A stretch of DNA of 64,000 bases. It comes from Dipteris shenzhenensis. Its lineage: Eukaryota > Polypodiophyta > Polypodiopsida > Gleicheniales. The stretch is taken from NCBI GenBank assembly GCA_047967505.1, contig CM106540.1. One strand, 5' to 3'. The position numbers and the translations under genes were made by a program. Under the pieces are notes generated by a model. The model worked only from the letters and a program-made list of their open reading frames with translations, ran no database searches and was not told where the DNA came from. Shown in pieces: positions 42,360-55,130 of the stretch (within the stretch, counting starts at the first letter, position 1; the number at the start of each line of letters is the position of its first letter).

Positions 42360-44690
42360 AGTTATGTGGAAGGACTGAGAGCAATTGAACCATTCTCAGA
42401 CATTGGCTATGCAAGCAAGCGAGGTGCAGAGAGCCCAAGCAGAAGAACTTGCACATTTGGGAAATATTACTATTGTGGCAATGCATAATAGTATGTAGGA
42501 TCTCCAATTGCAAAACAAAGAACTCAGTGACAAAGCACATGCACTGGACTTGGAGCGACATGAATTGGAAGAATCAATCCTGAAGCTCACTGAAAGCAAA
42601 CAAGATTTGGAAAGGTCTATCTATGGCCAAGTTCAACATGCTATGGAGAAGGAACGAGAAAAGTCGATAGAACGAGTACAAAAGTTGAAGGGAACACCTT
42701 TGGGATGGAAGGGGAGGAAAAGACAATTGCAATCTATGGATGCATTGTCAACCAATAGTGGTGCCCGAAAGAGAAGAATACAGGCTGCAAGGATAGTTCC
42801 CCAAATTTTCAATGAAATTTCTTACTCCAAAATATTCGTGGTGTTGCATTGTTTCCACTAAGACTCAGTTGTACTCTACGATAGGAATTTCATGGAGGAT
42901 GTGATGGGAACAATGGAAATGGATGATAGTGATCCTTCATATGTTTTAAGAAGTTTAATAAAGCCAAGTGATGTAATGGAAGTGTTGAAGGACCCTAGAT
43001 AAAAAGGGCTACGTGAACAAGTTGCTAGATAGGTAATGAAGGATTTCAAGGGCCTCGTGCAAGCAAAGGAGGTGCTTGGAGCTTGTGATGTTGTTGGTGT
43101 AGGTCGTGAAGTTTACAACTTTGTTTTTAAAATTTTCAAGTCTACTATGGAGGAAAAGTATAAGATATCTACTATGCCATTGCCAACACCATGGTCTGTA
43201 AGGCTTGCACATCAAGAAACAAACCAATGTGCTAGAGAAAATCTTGGAGGATACCATTGTGTAAGTGGCACAATGACTTGGAAGAGTACAAAGAAATCTG
43301 GCATCCAAATGTTTGAGATGAATGCTTTCAATAATGTTTACGCGTATGTAGATAATTTGTAGAGAGCCATCGTCAAATTCTATGGGATGAGAGAAGAAGG
43401 TAAGGGAAATTCCCTCTTCGCATTCAGCTTTATTTCTTCTCATTTCTATATCCTTATCGTATTTCTCTTTCATTGTATAGATGGCAAGCTAGTATTTGTT
43501 ATAAAAATGGATGAAGCTCACTTGGTAAAAGAGCACGAGCTAGAGAGGGTGAGCATTTGTATTATGAATGATGCCTTGCATTTTGCTCAAGGGTATGAGG
43601 AAGTTGAGCAAGGTTTCTCACGGACATATGGTGGCTTGCAGCCTTTGAGACCCCAAAGGAGTGCCACGAGACATTGAAGTGGGTTTTGGAGAGAACCGGC
43701 ATCCCATTAATTATTCGAAGACAAGAGGTAGGGCAAACATTAATAGTGGATGGGCATGGAACGTTTCAAGTTGAATGACATCTAGCTGGTGATTTGAAGA
43801 CCCTCAAGTGCTTGTATGGTTGTGATATAGGTGCAGATGCAAAATAGACATGCTTGTATTGCACCCACTCTCAGAAGATGCAAAAGGAAAGCCTACAGTG
43901 GGAAAATGGCATCCATTCTTGCAACCAAAGTGCAGCCCTTGATTGCCACAAAAAGGATCCTAAGTGGGATCCCATTCTACCAATTCCATTGGAGCAGGTA
44001 CATGTGTGTACTTTGCATGCTGAACTGCATATACTTGATAAGTTGCTCTATCTCCATCTAGTTTATGCTTGGAATTTGAGGCCACAGCAAGTATCTACAC
44101 AATGCATTGCAAAAGCTGAAGAATTACTCTCACTAATGGGACTTCACAGAGGCAATGTGAAGCTTAAGCGGGACAAGAAACAATTAGGAAAGACACAAAA
44201 TCTTCCTGCTAAAGTGTCCATGGGTCGACGAAAGGCAAGGAGGTTCTTGTCCAACCATAATGCTGATAAAGAAAAACATAGATTGGCTCAAAGCACCCTA
44301 GGTTGGGAGTACTAGAAAGCTTTGTGTGAGTGCACTACAAATCAAGCTTCACATCTGCGAATTACTACTTTGAGAGCAAAACTATGGACAAAGCTTGATG
44401 CATTAAATATAAAGTTTCTTAGACAAGGTCAAATAGATGAGCTTTATTATGAGAGATTCAGGACATCATTGGGAGAATTCATATCATTTATGGTAGAAGC
44501 ATGGGGGGCATCACATATTACACATTACATGGTAATCCTCCTTAGGTTGAAATTTTGTGCTTTAAACTTGAGTCAGTTTATGTTTCTAATACAATGTTTT
44601 TCTTTACAACAAAAAGGCAACATACTTCAAGAATACAAGGCATGGGGGTGGTATTGCGTGAATTACAATAACCAAGTAATCTAGCGTGTC
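42360..44690 (+). pseudogene. Unrecognised multi-part coding region, broken
   Basis: A run of consecutive + frames reads like one protein. It starts with a charged coiled-coil-like stretch (QNKELSDKAHALDLERHELE, 42509-42640), continues through 43036-43360, then a probable intron 43398-43481 (GTAAGG...ATAG) leading to DGKLVFVIKMDEAHLVKEHE (43482 on). Next come LAGDLKTLKCLYGCDIGADA then TCLYCTHSQKM (43785-43880, possibly a Cys pair of a zinc site), KWDPILPIPLEQVHVCTLHA (43955-44015) and a basic C-terminal part to 44684. Stops interrupt it near 42860, 43002, 43030, 43362, 43780, 43846 and 44314. Its size and decay suggest an element-borne gene, but I cannot name the family. It lies head-to-head with the H3-like pseudogene. 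Confidence 0.5.
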
Positions 44691-44989
44691 CCTTGCCAAC
44701 AAACCAAACAACACCATGCACTGTATGAAAAGGAGAACTCTTTTGGGTGGCAAGGTCTAAAGGATACAAGTTTCCATCCACCCAAAGGACAAGATGCTTC
44801 TTCCCTTGCAATTGAAGACTGGAGCACACTTTGAGGAGTTCCACTATATCCCAAACAGTGTGTGCTTGCATATTCTACCTCCAATTGTAGGTTCACATGG
44901 TACTTGTTGGATATGTCCTCGAATAGTGCCATGAGCACTCAAAGAGAGGTATCAATGATGCAGGCTAAAATGTAGGGGAGAGCTGGCAA

Positions 44990-45390
44990 AGATGGAGCAA
45001 TGAGAGGGAGAGAGTAGCAAGGAAGAGGAAGGAGGAGAAGAAAATGATGGCAAGAGGAAGAGGAGGAGAGTAGGGCGACAGGTGTAGAAGGGAGGGAAGG
45101 AGCTACTGTAGAAGGGAGGAGGAGGGGAGAGATGCTACAGGAGGGAGGAGGAGGAGAGATTTTGCAGGAGGGAGGAGCAAAGGAGAGGGAGCCTGGGTGG
45201 CTGGAGAAGGAGGGGAGAGGAAGGAGGGAGGAGGAGCCAGAAGGAGGAGGAGGGGAGAGGGAGGAGGGAGGAGGAGGAGCAAGACGGAGGAGGGAGGGGG
45301 AGGGAGGGAGAGGGAGGAGGAGGGAGGGACAGAGGGAGGAGGGAGGGAGGAAGAAGGGAGGGAGAGAGAGGGAGGGACGGAGGGAGATTC
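44990..45390. repeat. Purine minisatellite (GGAGGA/GAGGGA)n
   Basis: About 400 bp almost wholly of G and A on + in GGAGG, GAGGAGG and GGGAGAG words. The open frames across it are Glu/Gly/Arg-rich or Pro/Ser/Leu-rich artefacts. Confidence 0.92.
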
Positions 45391-46374
45391 AAAATTTGAA
45401 ATTTAAATTTCAAAAAGTGGCCCCCTCCCCTCATTGATAGGGGGAGAGGTGGGCTCAAATGTGGGCTTAACCCACCTAGGTTGGGCTGGTTAGGCCTCTT
45501 TGGGACCCTCCAAGCCCCTTGCATTAGCCCACTAAGCATTCCCTATTCCATTCCTTATGAGGCCCTTTTGAGACCCCAATTCTTCCCTAATGGACAAGTA
45601 TTTTGCTGATTTGGGATACATGAAATCCACTCGAGGCAGTCAATAGAGCGAGCGAGAAAAAGCGAGCAAGCCCAAAAAAGCGAGTGACAATTAGTTGAAG
45701 TGATTGGAAAATCAAGCAAGCAAAGAAAGAATCTAAGTTTTTTATAAAATAATTGCTTGAAGTATAAAGTATTCAAAAGAGTGGTTATGTGTCACATTTC
45801 TTGAAATTGAGTAGTCTAAAGTTAAGGACTATTGTAATATGACCCCATTTGGGTGTGGCAATTATCCTAGGGGGTCACTCATAAACATGTAACATACCAC
45901 TTTTGTGCATTGAGGGGTATTTTTTAGTGGGGGGACTTACATGTTGTTTGTGTACTGCATGAGGGGATCTATAAAATAGGAACTCTATCCCTCTCAAACT
46001 TTTTGCTCTCCCTTGCAATCTCAAGCCTCCACTATTCCATTTCCTTCAGTGCTTCATCTTCTATCCCTCACAACCATTTCTTTCTCCCTTGCAATTGGAC
46101 TACAAACTCAAGCCTCCACTAATCCATGTCCTTCACTGTTTCATCTTCTATCCCTCTCGACCATTTCTATCTCCCTTGCACTCTTCCTGCAACTTCTATC
46201 CCCTCTCTTAATGGATCCTACATAGACCGGGAGCTCCTCACACAATCTTTCCTACCCCTCTGTAGCACAGTCTGAGAGCCCCTCCTCCCCTAATCTTGAA
46301 ATCATGACATATGGGTGCTCCTCCGTCGCTCTTCAAAAGCCCAATTTGGATGCTCTCTAAAACTTCACCAGGTT
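45391..46374. other. No gene; promoter-like or LTR-like sequence
   Basis: GCGAGC motifs lie near 45647-45690. A TATAAAA-type box lies at 45971-45977. Two near-copies (about 120 bp apart) of CTCAAGCCTCCACTA...CATCTTCTATCCCTC lie at 46018-46180. This could be the leader or LTR of the gypsy-type element downstream, but no LTR pair or PBS was found. Confidence 0.4.
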
Positions 46375-47060
46375 GGTATAGGAGGTGAACGTGAAGGAGG
46401 GGCAACTTGTTTGTCAAGATCAGAAGATTACCATCAATGAAAGCATGATTGAAAATGCTCTAGGAATTTTTGGAGGCAGTTTGCAGTGAAAGAGATAGGA
46501 TATTCTAGATGTATAGCCCAACGCTCAGATTAGTAAAGATAGTGGAGTCAAGATTTTGAGCTTGCCAACAGACCTCCAAGATGTGCTGAAGAAGACCATT
46601 CACTTTGTTCATGATATGAGAGGAACCATGAAGTTCTGGCAGGTTTAAGCAATAGTAGAGCAACTGAAAGGACGTGATGTATCTTTCTCAAGGGTGATCT
46701 CCAAGAGCATGTTAACCAACTTGAAGGATTGCATGGATAGAAAATCCCAATTATCATCTCAGTCCACTGGAGTTGTAATGCACCTGATGGCATCTACCCT
46801 CAAAGGGATTTTTGAGCAATACAATAAGAAGATTTCTCACAAGGTGAATTTTCTACAAGAGATGCCCATCGATGCAACAAAGGTAGTGCAACTTGAGAAA
46901 ATTCTTAGGGAAGATGCGGAATCCAAGGTAGAGGAGGCATAAGCGAGGGCCTTGCAAACACAAGAGCAAGTTGAGGCTGCTATAAAAATGGTCGCCATGG
47001 AAACACATAGAAGAGAAGAAGCAGAGAAGCACGCGCTCATTCGTGCCCCCATGTGGGCCT
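46375..47060 (+). pseudogene. Unrecognised coding-like region upstream of gypsy gag
   Basis: Frames spell plausible protein (KILSLPTDLQDVLKKTIHFV near 46553; MISKSMLTNLKDCMDRKSQL at 46694) followed by a heptad-like Glu/Ala/Lys stretch to about 47040 (LREDAESKVEEA, EAAIKMVAMETHRREEAEKH). Stops lie near 46400, 46648 and 46940. It is probably part of the same retroelement or an insertion in it. No domain recognised. Confidence 0.4.
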
Positions 47061-47421
47061 CGTTTCACACTAATTCGCTCGTATCTTTACGTCGTGACCT
47101 CTGATTGATGATCCATCTGCACAAACACACTTCCCTACACACGTGGGAAAATCTTAGGAACATTTTAACATGAGAGTACCTACAACACTAACACCACTCT
47201 AACCCTCCAAACAGAACTACATCAAAACCTGCACTTGCAGTAGAGACACCCTTTGCAACTCTCGCCCAATATACATGTAGCTATGCTCGGTCAATGCCTT
47301 TGACTCCAATGCTTACCAAATCCGCATACAACTCTGCTGCAACCACCGCCTCTGACAATCCTCTACCCTAAATCCCCCCCTTGAAATTCAAGAAATCCCT
47401 TTAACCCCTCCACACCACAAC

Positions 47422-48440
47422 ATGGCTAGATGCCATCGCGACGATGATGGGGATATCGACCTCAATGCAGAGGCTAACAATTTCTTTAATTGCATAAATA
47501 ATAACAATCAAGGTAGGTGCCCCTTGGGAAAACTGGAACTTCCCAAATATAATGGTAGGGGAGATCCAGTCCATTTCCTCCAGCATTTTGATGCCGCATG
47601 TCAAGTAGGTGGAGATCAATCCCATGAAACCAAGGTGGCTTGGTTTCCCATGGCCTTAACTGATGAAGCGTCTGAATGGTACCTATACCTTCTAGTGGAA
47701 GAGCAAGCCACATGGGACTTAACAGAATTTAAAAGATGCTTTCAAACGGAGAGGCTACAAGATGATCCCGCTCTCCAACTAAGCAAGATCGAACAAGGCC
47801 ATCGAGAAGATCTACGCACGTGTCTGGCCAAGATGAAAAGATTAATCGCCAAATGTGACCCACGCCTCGATGCAAAGTACCTCACGGCTTGGTTCATTGT
47901 TGCAGAACTAAGAAATAAAGTCCGAAAGGATATGAAAAAGATTAGCAGCAGCTATGAAACGTTCAGTGCTGCTCATGCGCGGCAACCATTGACATCGAGG
48001 ATGGCATGACTAACTCAGACACTAGCAGTGATGATGGCAGATCTAGTGCACAAGATAAGCGCTCTAAAAAGGGCAAATCCAAGTCCACTGCAAAAACATC
48101 AAATGAAGATCGCCTCCTAGAGGCCATGACCATGAAGCTGAAAGAAGACATAATGCAAGCCATGGAACAAAAACTTCACTTGTCTCAGCTGCCAACTCAG
48201 ACATATCCATGGTGAGAAAATGTATGGTGTCCACACTACATGGCCAATCATATAATAAATGAGTGTGTGGTCCTAAGAGCTAGGATCACTTCACAAGCAA
48301 ATCCACGGCCAAGGTTGTGGTGCCATATCTGCGTCATCGGTGGCCATGATGAAAACGGTTGCATCTTCAACATGCGCAACAACCCGCCTCGACCTCAACG
48401 TTGCCTATACATTGGCATGGGTGCCGCTTGGTATTGTTGA
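47422..48440 (+). pseudogene. Ty3/gypsy-type gag with zinc knuckle, broken
   Basis: Structural protein of a retrotransposon particle. The frame at 47422-48009 matches the retrotransposon gag domain: LELPKYNGRGDPVHFLQHFD (residues 42-61), then AWFPMALTDEASEWYLYL and WDLTEFKRCFQTERLQDDP. In later frames, 48006-48215 holds a Ser/Lys-rich linker (SAQDKRSKKGKSKSTAKTSN) and 48300-48375 a CCHC knuckle, CHICVIGGHDENGC (C-x2-C-x4-H-x4-C). No protease, RT or integrase follows before 49555, so the pol part is missing or was lost. Stops separate the pieces. Confidence 0.75.
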
Positions 48441-49554
48441 AGCTGAGAACAAGGTTGGAGGACCACCAAGAGTTCAAGAGAGAACCATTCAAAAGATCTA
48501 GCAGAGAATCGATTAGTGTGACTGCCATTGCTGCCTTGGATCCTCTTCTTTGGGAAACTACAATCCAGACAACTAAGGGAGCACAAGGAAGTCCTAGAAG
48601 CTAAGGAGCCAAAGATTTTAGGCACTTTGAAGCGCTTCTCCTAGTGTAATAAAGGTGTTGAGGTATTTCCTCAATTGAATCTAAGAACATTTGCCTTAGT
48701 CTCCATGGAGAAAAAAGGAAAAATGTTTGATTTTTGGAAGTGGTTTTGGAGATGTTTGAAAGTGTTTGAACTTTAACAAGATTGAATGCTTCAATCCTAT
48801 TATGGATTGCAAATAGTGTGGCTTGCCATAAAGGGCTGCCCAAGGATATTTTATAGCTCCCACGTAAGAGGAAATATTTGGAGATCAAGTAACATAGTGT
48901 TGCTCTCTCTTGGTCATTTTATTACCACTTTGTTATGCAAAATTTTGCATAGTACCCATGAGTATCATGGTGGAAGCAATTGCCATTTGGGGTAGCACTT
49001 GTTTGTAGAAAATTGCATATTTGGGCAAAAAAATGTTGATACCAGAGGTTATATGCCCAGTTGGTGAAGCGTAAATGCCTTTCTGCACATGAAGTAAACT
49101 TTTGCCACAGTAAATTTGAGTTGGAGGATGCATATAAGGGTGTGTATGCCCGAAATTGGATGCATATGATGCCCAAAGAATGGGATAAATTTTTAGTTTA
49201 ATAAGCCATTGCAAGAGCACATTTGGAAGGAAATTTTTGGCCGTTTGATGCCAAAATGGCTCATTTACAGTAAGTGGAAAAAGCCACAAGTGCATTGGTA
49301 CATGCTTGAATTTGTGCTCAAAAGTGGACTGTTAGTGCTCAATTTTGATGTCCTTGGATGCGTAAAATTTAAGCAAGTGTGAACGATTGAAAAGAGGGAG
49401 AATTCTTTGTTTTTAATGCCATTTACCTCACTTGAAGTGAGTGTGCTTAGAAAAATCAAAAAAGCGCCATTGCCTTGAGGTTTGCTAAGTTGCGTTTGGA
49501 AGTGAATATTGTTAACCAAGTATGGGTGAACCACTCAAAATCAAGTAACCCAAA
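48441..49554. other. No gene recognised
   Basis: Short frames only. 48470-48600 may be the decayed end of the gypsy-type frame (REPFKRSSRESISVT). 48640-49550 shows no repeat or domain I can name. Confidence 0.5.
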
Positions 49555-51622
49555 TCGTGGGTGAAAAGTTGACAAAGGATAACTATAGTGCTTGGTCAGA
49601 TAGAATGGAAAATTTCCTCATGGCTAAAGGTGTTTGGGGATTGATGACGACGAGTGAAGATGAATGCGTGGAGTTTCCTTGGAATGAACCCTTGGATGGG
49701 CTGAAATTGGAATACAAAACATGGGTTGACAAATAAATAAAGGTGTTGCATTAGACTTCCTTATGCATTTTTGATACACTCATTCCTCACATCAAAAGAA
49801 GCTTGGGATATCATTCACAAATTGTATGGCACAAGCACGGAGGCAGCTTAAGGAAAATTCAGCTTAAGCTACGCCTCCATGGAATGTGGAGAGGAAATAG
49901 AAGCATCATGGACTATGTGGCTAAGATAAGGAAAATTATAGAAGACTTAGCCTCCATAAATTGCAATGTGGAAGATGACGATTTGGTGTCTTTCACCTTG
50001 AATGGTTTAGGCTTTCAATACAAATCGTTGGATACTTCTATTTTCGTGAGAGGCCATATGCCCAATTTTGAGGAGTTGGTTGCATTGTGCATGGCATAAA
50101 AGGTGAAGCTTGGCCTCAAATCCTCCACAAGTAGTTTTTAGAGGAAGAAGTAGAGCCCCAAGAGGCCATGGAAGAGCCTCATATGCCCCTCAAAACACTA
50201 TGGACAGAATTGAGTTTGCTCAAAGAGCACGTGGTTTCATGCCAAGACGAAGGGGGAGAGCCACACCCTGTAGTAGATGAAGAGTCAATCATACTCCACA
50301 AGTTGGAAATTTTCACTTTGCTATGCCAAGCGTAATGCCACATATAGAGGGCATGGTGGAAGACCACAATATAATCATTATGTTGGTGGAAGAGAGCATG
50401 GATATGAGCATGGCTATGGCACTCATCTCTTTAGTATGGAGCGTGTTATGAGTGGCATGCAAGAGCCCTCTTTTAGTGGTGATTGGTTCATATATTCAAG
50501 AGCCACAAATCATATGATGCATCATGGTGAGTGGTTTATTCGCAAAGATGAGAGGCCTAGTGAAGAGTTTGTTTCTACAGGAGATGATACTATGCACAAG
50601 ATTTCTCACATTTGTGATATTCCCTTGAGGGATAAATATGGTGTGGGAGAAAACATTGGGAGATGTCTTATATGTGCCCACTATCATCAAAAATCTTACT
50701 TTTGTTGGTCAAATGGTTGATGAAGATTATCAAGTGTGCTTTAACAAATGATAGAGAAGGAGCTTGGATGTTATATCAAGTGCTTTCATACATGATACAT
50801 AAAATGGTGGAGAATATACGTCCTATGAATTTGATGAGTTTCTAGGTGCTCAAGGGATTAAGAGATGGGTCACTTGTAGATACACTCCTCAACAAAACCC
50901 CATTTCAAAAAGAAATAATAGGGTGATTGGTGACATGGCTAGAGCTATGATGGATGAGATGAATATGCCATTGAGTTTTTGGGCTGAAGCAGTGCACACG
51001 GCCATGGATATCATGCATAAAACACCCACGGATGCCATACATGGGTTGACACCTTTTGAAAAGCTTTATGGGTACAAGCCAACCTTGGATTAATTGTTAT
51101 GTGCACGTGCCAAGTGAGATAAGGAAGAAATTGGAGCCAAGTGTTTGGCTGTCTTTGTTATGTGCACGTGCCAAGTGAGATAAGGAAGAAATTGGAGCCA
51201 AGGGCTATCAAATGTGTATTTTTGGGATATCTAGTTGAAAGAAATGGATATAAATGCTATGATCCTATCATTAGATGAGTATATGAAAGGAGAGATGTGA
51301 AGTTTAGTGAGCTTGAAGCATATTATCAGCCCAAACCAATTGTTGTAGAGGATGATCACATGCCAAAGGTTGAAACGATGAAATTACAGCAAGATGGACC
51401 CTCAAGTAAAGTGATGTCAGGGCCATCACAACCTGAGGAGAGTGTTTATAAGGTGAGGCCATGGAGTGGTAGATTGAGGGGGAGCAAGAATGTGGATAAA
51501 GGCAAGCAAAAATTTGAAGTGGATGAAAGTGTTGAAGATGCAAATAGTGATGAAGAGAGTGATTTACAGCATGTGAAGGCGCAAGAGAAAGAGACAAAAC
51601 TTTACGAATGTACAACTGTATA
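49555..51622 (+). pseudogene. Ty1-copia element D, gag to integrase linker, decayed
   Basis: A different copia lineage from A/B/C and on the opposite strand. Seen in order: gag (TKDNYSAWSDRMENFLMAKG, near 49568; DYVAKIRKIIEDLASINCNV at 49911-49970); protease WFIYSRATNHMMHHGEWF (near 50485), where the usual DSGATNHM Asp is Tyr and the Gly is Arg; integrase end with YTPQQNPISKRNNRVIGDMA (about 50880) and FWAEAVHTAMDIMHKTPTDA (about 50980); then SEIRKKLEP, KCVFLGYLVERNGYKCYDP and an acidic linker to 51622. The integrase middle, RT and RNase H are absent. Many stops. A tandem duplication of about 61 bp lies at 51096-51203. Confidence 0.8.
51096..51203. repeat. 61-bp tandem duplication within copia D
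   Basis: TGTTATGTGCACGTGCCAAG and the following 25 bases (to GGAGCCAAG) occur at 51098 and again at 51159. This disrupts the integrase-linker frame. Confidence 0.88.
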
Positions 51623-51898
51623 ATCCTGACAAGGAGTCATTTTAAAAAAACGTCATGGACTCAAATATGATTTCCCTCCTAAACAAGTTTTCTGCTTGTA
51701 TGAATCAAAAATTCAAATGTGCTTTCTTGATTCTAAGCTTGGGCCTGTTTTTTCCCCCTAGCTCTCCTGCTTGCACTTTCCATCCATGGCAATAGGCACC
51801 CCAGGGCATCTTTCTTCCTTGCGTTTCTACTTTATGTCCTAATTCTCTCACTTGCATTTTACCCATTTGAAAGTTTAGTTCTCTTTCAGGAATCATCC

Positions 51899-53355
51899 AT
51901 GGCAACAGGAAACCCAAGGCGTCCCAATGCGAAGTGGTGTGTTACTCGTAATGTAGAAGACCAAGACGTAGAGGTGAGCATTGTTTATCAATGACCTACA
52001 ACATGCATATCATCTATAGAGGTTGCCAATAGGGTGAATGCAAATCCTGGTCACTGGCAAAAGATGGTTGTGTTGAAAGGCAGTTGGTTGATAATGCAGC
52101 CAATGAGGAGGAAAAAACCACGATCGAATAATATATTTATGGACTCTTGGAAAGGTAGGGTCAAAGATTTCAGAACAATAGATGGTAAGAAAAGTATTAT
52201 GGAAATACTAGTCGAGCATGTATATATGCACAATGAACTTGTGTTGTGTGATTATCTAGCTAGATTATCTTCCACGACACAGGCCCAATTATGAGTTTTT
52301 AACCCGTTCAGTTTTAAAATGGTAGTTTTGAACATTTCTATTTTTAGCATAAACTAAAACGTATTTTGGTTTTTAGATCTGTATCCATCATCATATGAAG
52401 AATGGCAGCCGGTGGAGTGCATTTTTGGATTCTTGGATGCTTGCATGGAGCAATAAGATAATTACAATATCAAGGTAGATCTGCAACTCAATTAGCGCAG
52501 ACAAGTATCTTCTTCTATGAGCATTTTTATGAATTTTTGGACAAAGTAAACACTCACGGTGTGTTGAGGAAACAAGATCTTCTGCCATGGAATATGATAG
52601 ACTATCTAGTGCTCCCTAGTAGTGTGACAGAGACATACAGGGATAACCTATTTGCAGAAGTTCAACTATATTTATATCCAATCATTGCAAAAAGAATTGT
52701 AAAAATTCAAAGTATGCATGGTGGCAATCACGGCTTTTGTTGACCTATTTAACAAGTATCCATTCAAGGTATGCAAAACAATGCTCAACTATAAAGAAAC
52801 TGGAAATAATGAGAACCTTGACTCCTTGGATGATGTTGGGATACATCAATATTGAACAAGGTCTACTGTGAGGTGGTGCCAAGTACGATTACCATTAAGT
52901 ATATGATTGCAAACCATAATTTCATATTTTCTTTTTACTACAAACGCAGTAGGTTCATTGCGGATAAATTAGTTCCAATGGACCAAGACCTTAACTTGTT
53001 TGGCCCTAAAAAGAAAGTATTAGAGATCAAGGTCTATGAATATGGAATATTGGTAAGTGTAATCTCAACAGGACAATGTTGTACGCTAGCCCAATTGCAT
53101 CATGGCATTCATGTGGAGACAGAGGACAGTATTTCAAAAGAATTCTCATTCATTATCAATAACAAAAAGGTGCATAGAATATTTACAAATTGGTTCTTTA
53201 GTATCTTCATTTGTTATATTTACATGATTCATTCATTGTCTTCATTTGTTACTAACAAAACATACAACAGGTATTGCGTAGGAGGGAGACCACAATTCAA
53301 TGCAAAAGCATGGTTGGAGAGACTGTTTATATTACTTCTCAATAACAATGTATAG
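51899..53355 (+). pseudogene. Unrecognised spliced coding-like region
   Basis: ATG at 51903 opens MATGNPRRPNAKWCVTRN, ending at a possible donor (GAG|GTGAGC, near 51976). A possible acceptor (ATCTATAG at 52018) leads to a 90-codon frame (VNANPGHWQKMVVLKGSWLI ... YLARLSSTTQ) stopping at 52294. More coding-like frames lie at 52375-52440 (LYPSSYEEWQPVECIFGF), 52537-52743 and 52852-53355 (FIADKLVPMDQDLNLFGPKK). Normal composition and possible splice sites suggest the remains of a real multi-exon gene. I cannot identify the family, and stops near 52460 and 52500 argue for decay or further introns. Confidence 0.4.
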
Positions 53356-54040
53356 GATTTCGCATGATTTTTGTACATGTATAGTACTTCTCAACAACTT
53401 AATGACCAATAACCACACTGATCTTAGTGATTGTGTACATGTGTAGATGTCTACCACGATCCAACTCATAGAGAAGGTTGATCCTCATTTGCAAGCTACT
53501 GCTTTTCTGGTTCTTGTTCTAAATAACACACTATTCAAAATTTTTGGACTTCCTCTCTTGGTTTGGACTTTTTTTTGGAGCACATCCTCTCCACTCAACT
53601 TCACTTAATGAACTAAAAAATTGGGTTTTTTAGAGCACTAAATGGGTCACTTATATACAAATATGGCCTTATTAAGCTAAAAGTCAAGTGGTGACCTCTA
53701 ATTTTTAAAAAAATAGCTCAGTGAAGCTATAATTCCCAAACTCGTGCATGGTGCCCCCATCCAATAACTATAATAATAATAATAGTAGTCTCCTAACTCA
53801 AGTTCAATTTTAACACTATGAAGTGAAAATATGACACCATATGAAAAGAGTTTGTTGAATTCAACATATAAGTGGTGTATAGATACACCATTTTTTTGAA
53901 AAAAAAGAGTTTGTTGAATTCAATATATAAGTGGTGTATAGATACACCCTTTTTTTGAAAACCAAACCATACAATAAATTATCTTATTGGTGGTGTATAG
54001 ATACAACATTTGTATGAAAAAAAGCATACAAAACATTATC
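53356..54040. repeat. Gene-free; three copies of a 55-80-bp repeat at 53840-54020
   Basis: GAGTTTGTTGAATTCAA(C/T)ATATAAGTGGTGTATAGATACACC occurs near 53848 and 53908, with a partial copy (GGTGGTGTATAGATACAAC) near 53988. Upstream, 53400-53830 is AT-rich with a (AAT)n-like tract at 53769-53790. Nothing coding. Confidence 0.7.
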
Positions 54041-55130
54041 TTATGCATCTGAATCTCGTTTGGAGTCATCAGATTCATGTAATGTATTTGCGCTTGATGG
54101 GTCAAGTCTTGTCAAATGATGTTTAATATGGACACGACTTGGATCAGGCATTGTGATACATTTTTCACCATTGTATCCATGCTTCTTTTTAAAACTTCGT
54201 GTCCTCGATTTCCAGCAATGAATAATGCTACTGACTTCCACCTCTATTAATCCCTCATTATTTGGAACCCATTCACGTTTCTTTTGCAAGCATCCCTCAT
54301 AGAGTTGTTTTATTGTATATCTTCTTGGGAGATTTTTCAATGGCTTTGGTTCATACCATAAAACTATAAATGTTATAGGAGTTCCCTTGTCATCCCTTTC
54401 TATCTTAGCAACCTTTGCAACCCAAATTGGGCCACCTTGGTCATCCAACTCTGAACCTGGATCAGATGCCCAAACTGCAACAAATAGACCCTCTTCAATC
54501 TCATTAGATGGTATAAACTCTGGTAAGGGTTTTTCTCCCTTCCTGCCATAATATTTTCGAGGTAAAAGGCATTCCTCTACTTCCTCCATATCTACTAACA
54601 TATTTATATCCAAAGGAAAACTTGGTGACCTAGCTTGTTCCGGCCAAAAGGATTCATAGTATTCAATGCTCATTAAGTTTTCTTGTCTTTCTAAAGATTG
54701 GATAAGTGCTTCATTTGATTTAATTGTCTCCAAATTCTTAGTTGATTGCACAGGATATTTCTGCATCATACTTTGAAGATGTTTAATGAAGGCTTTCAAG
54801 CCTTTCATTTCATCTATGTCAAGTGATTTGTTTTTTGCAAGAAAAATCTAGTTTCCTCCAATGGAATTATTTGTTGTAATAAAGCATATGACTCACTCCA
54901 TAAATGATCTCCATCTACTGAGTAGTGCTTCCATTGCATCACTGGAATATTGTTATGCATGTGAAACCGAAAGTAGTGTGGATTTGTGTGTCCTATTAGG
55001 GCATCATCTCCTACTTGTAAATGTGGCTCTATGAATGCTCTCCAATCTACCATCCTCTCTAAGATAGCCACTTCTGATTCTTCCTTGCGAGTACCTCCAA
55101 TTTTTTTCCCAATTCGAAATAGCATATCCT
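54041..55130 (-). pseudogene. DUF7869-type gene, 3' half (cut off by copia C)
   Basis: Direct continuation of the reading frame that stops at 60669 on the other side of copia C. The 5-bp duplicated target (AGGAT on the coding strand) leads in frame into MLFRIGKKIGGTRKEE at 55125. A 103-codon frame runs to about 54840, where a one-base shift in an A-run moves coding to 54808-54041 (255 codons). That part contains EEGLFVAVWASDPGSELD, GGPIWVAKVAKI and ITFIVLWYEPK, matching my recollection of the C-terminal region that follows DUF7869 (an xPFWVGKV ... VxWY-type segment). It ends with a basic tail and a Ser/Asp-rich end. Function of the family is unknown; it is often found in element-like contexts. 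Confidence 0.72.
55126..55130. repeat. Copia C target-site duplication, left copy (ATCCT)
   Basis: ATCCT precedes the LTR start at 55131 and is identical to 60669-60673. Confidence 0.95.

Noticed and set aside
44578-44938. Minus-strand frames of 85-97 codons
   Set aside because: No recognisable motif, and they overlap the end of the + strand unknown region; kept out for lack of support.
45132-45539. Glu/Gly/Arg-rich and Pro/Ser/Leu-rich frames of 100-134 codons
   Set aside because: They fall in a purine minisatellite; composition artefact.
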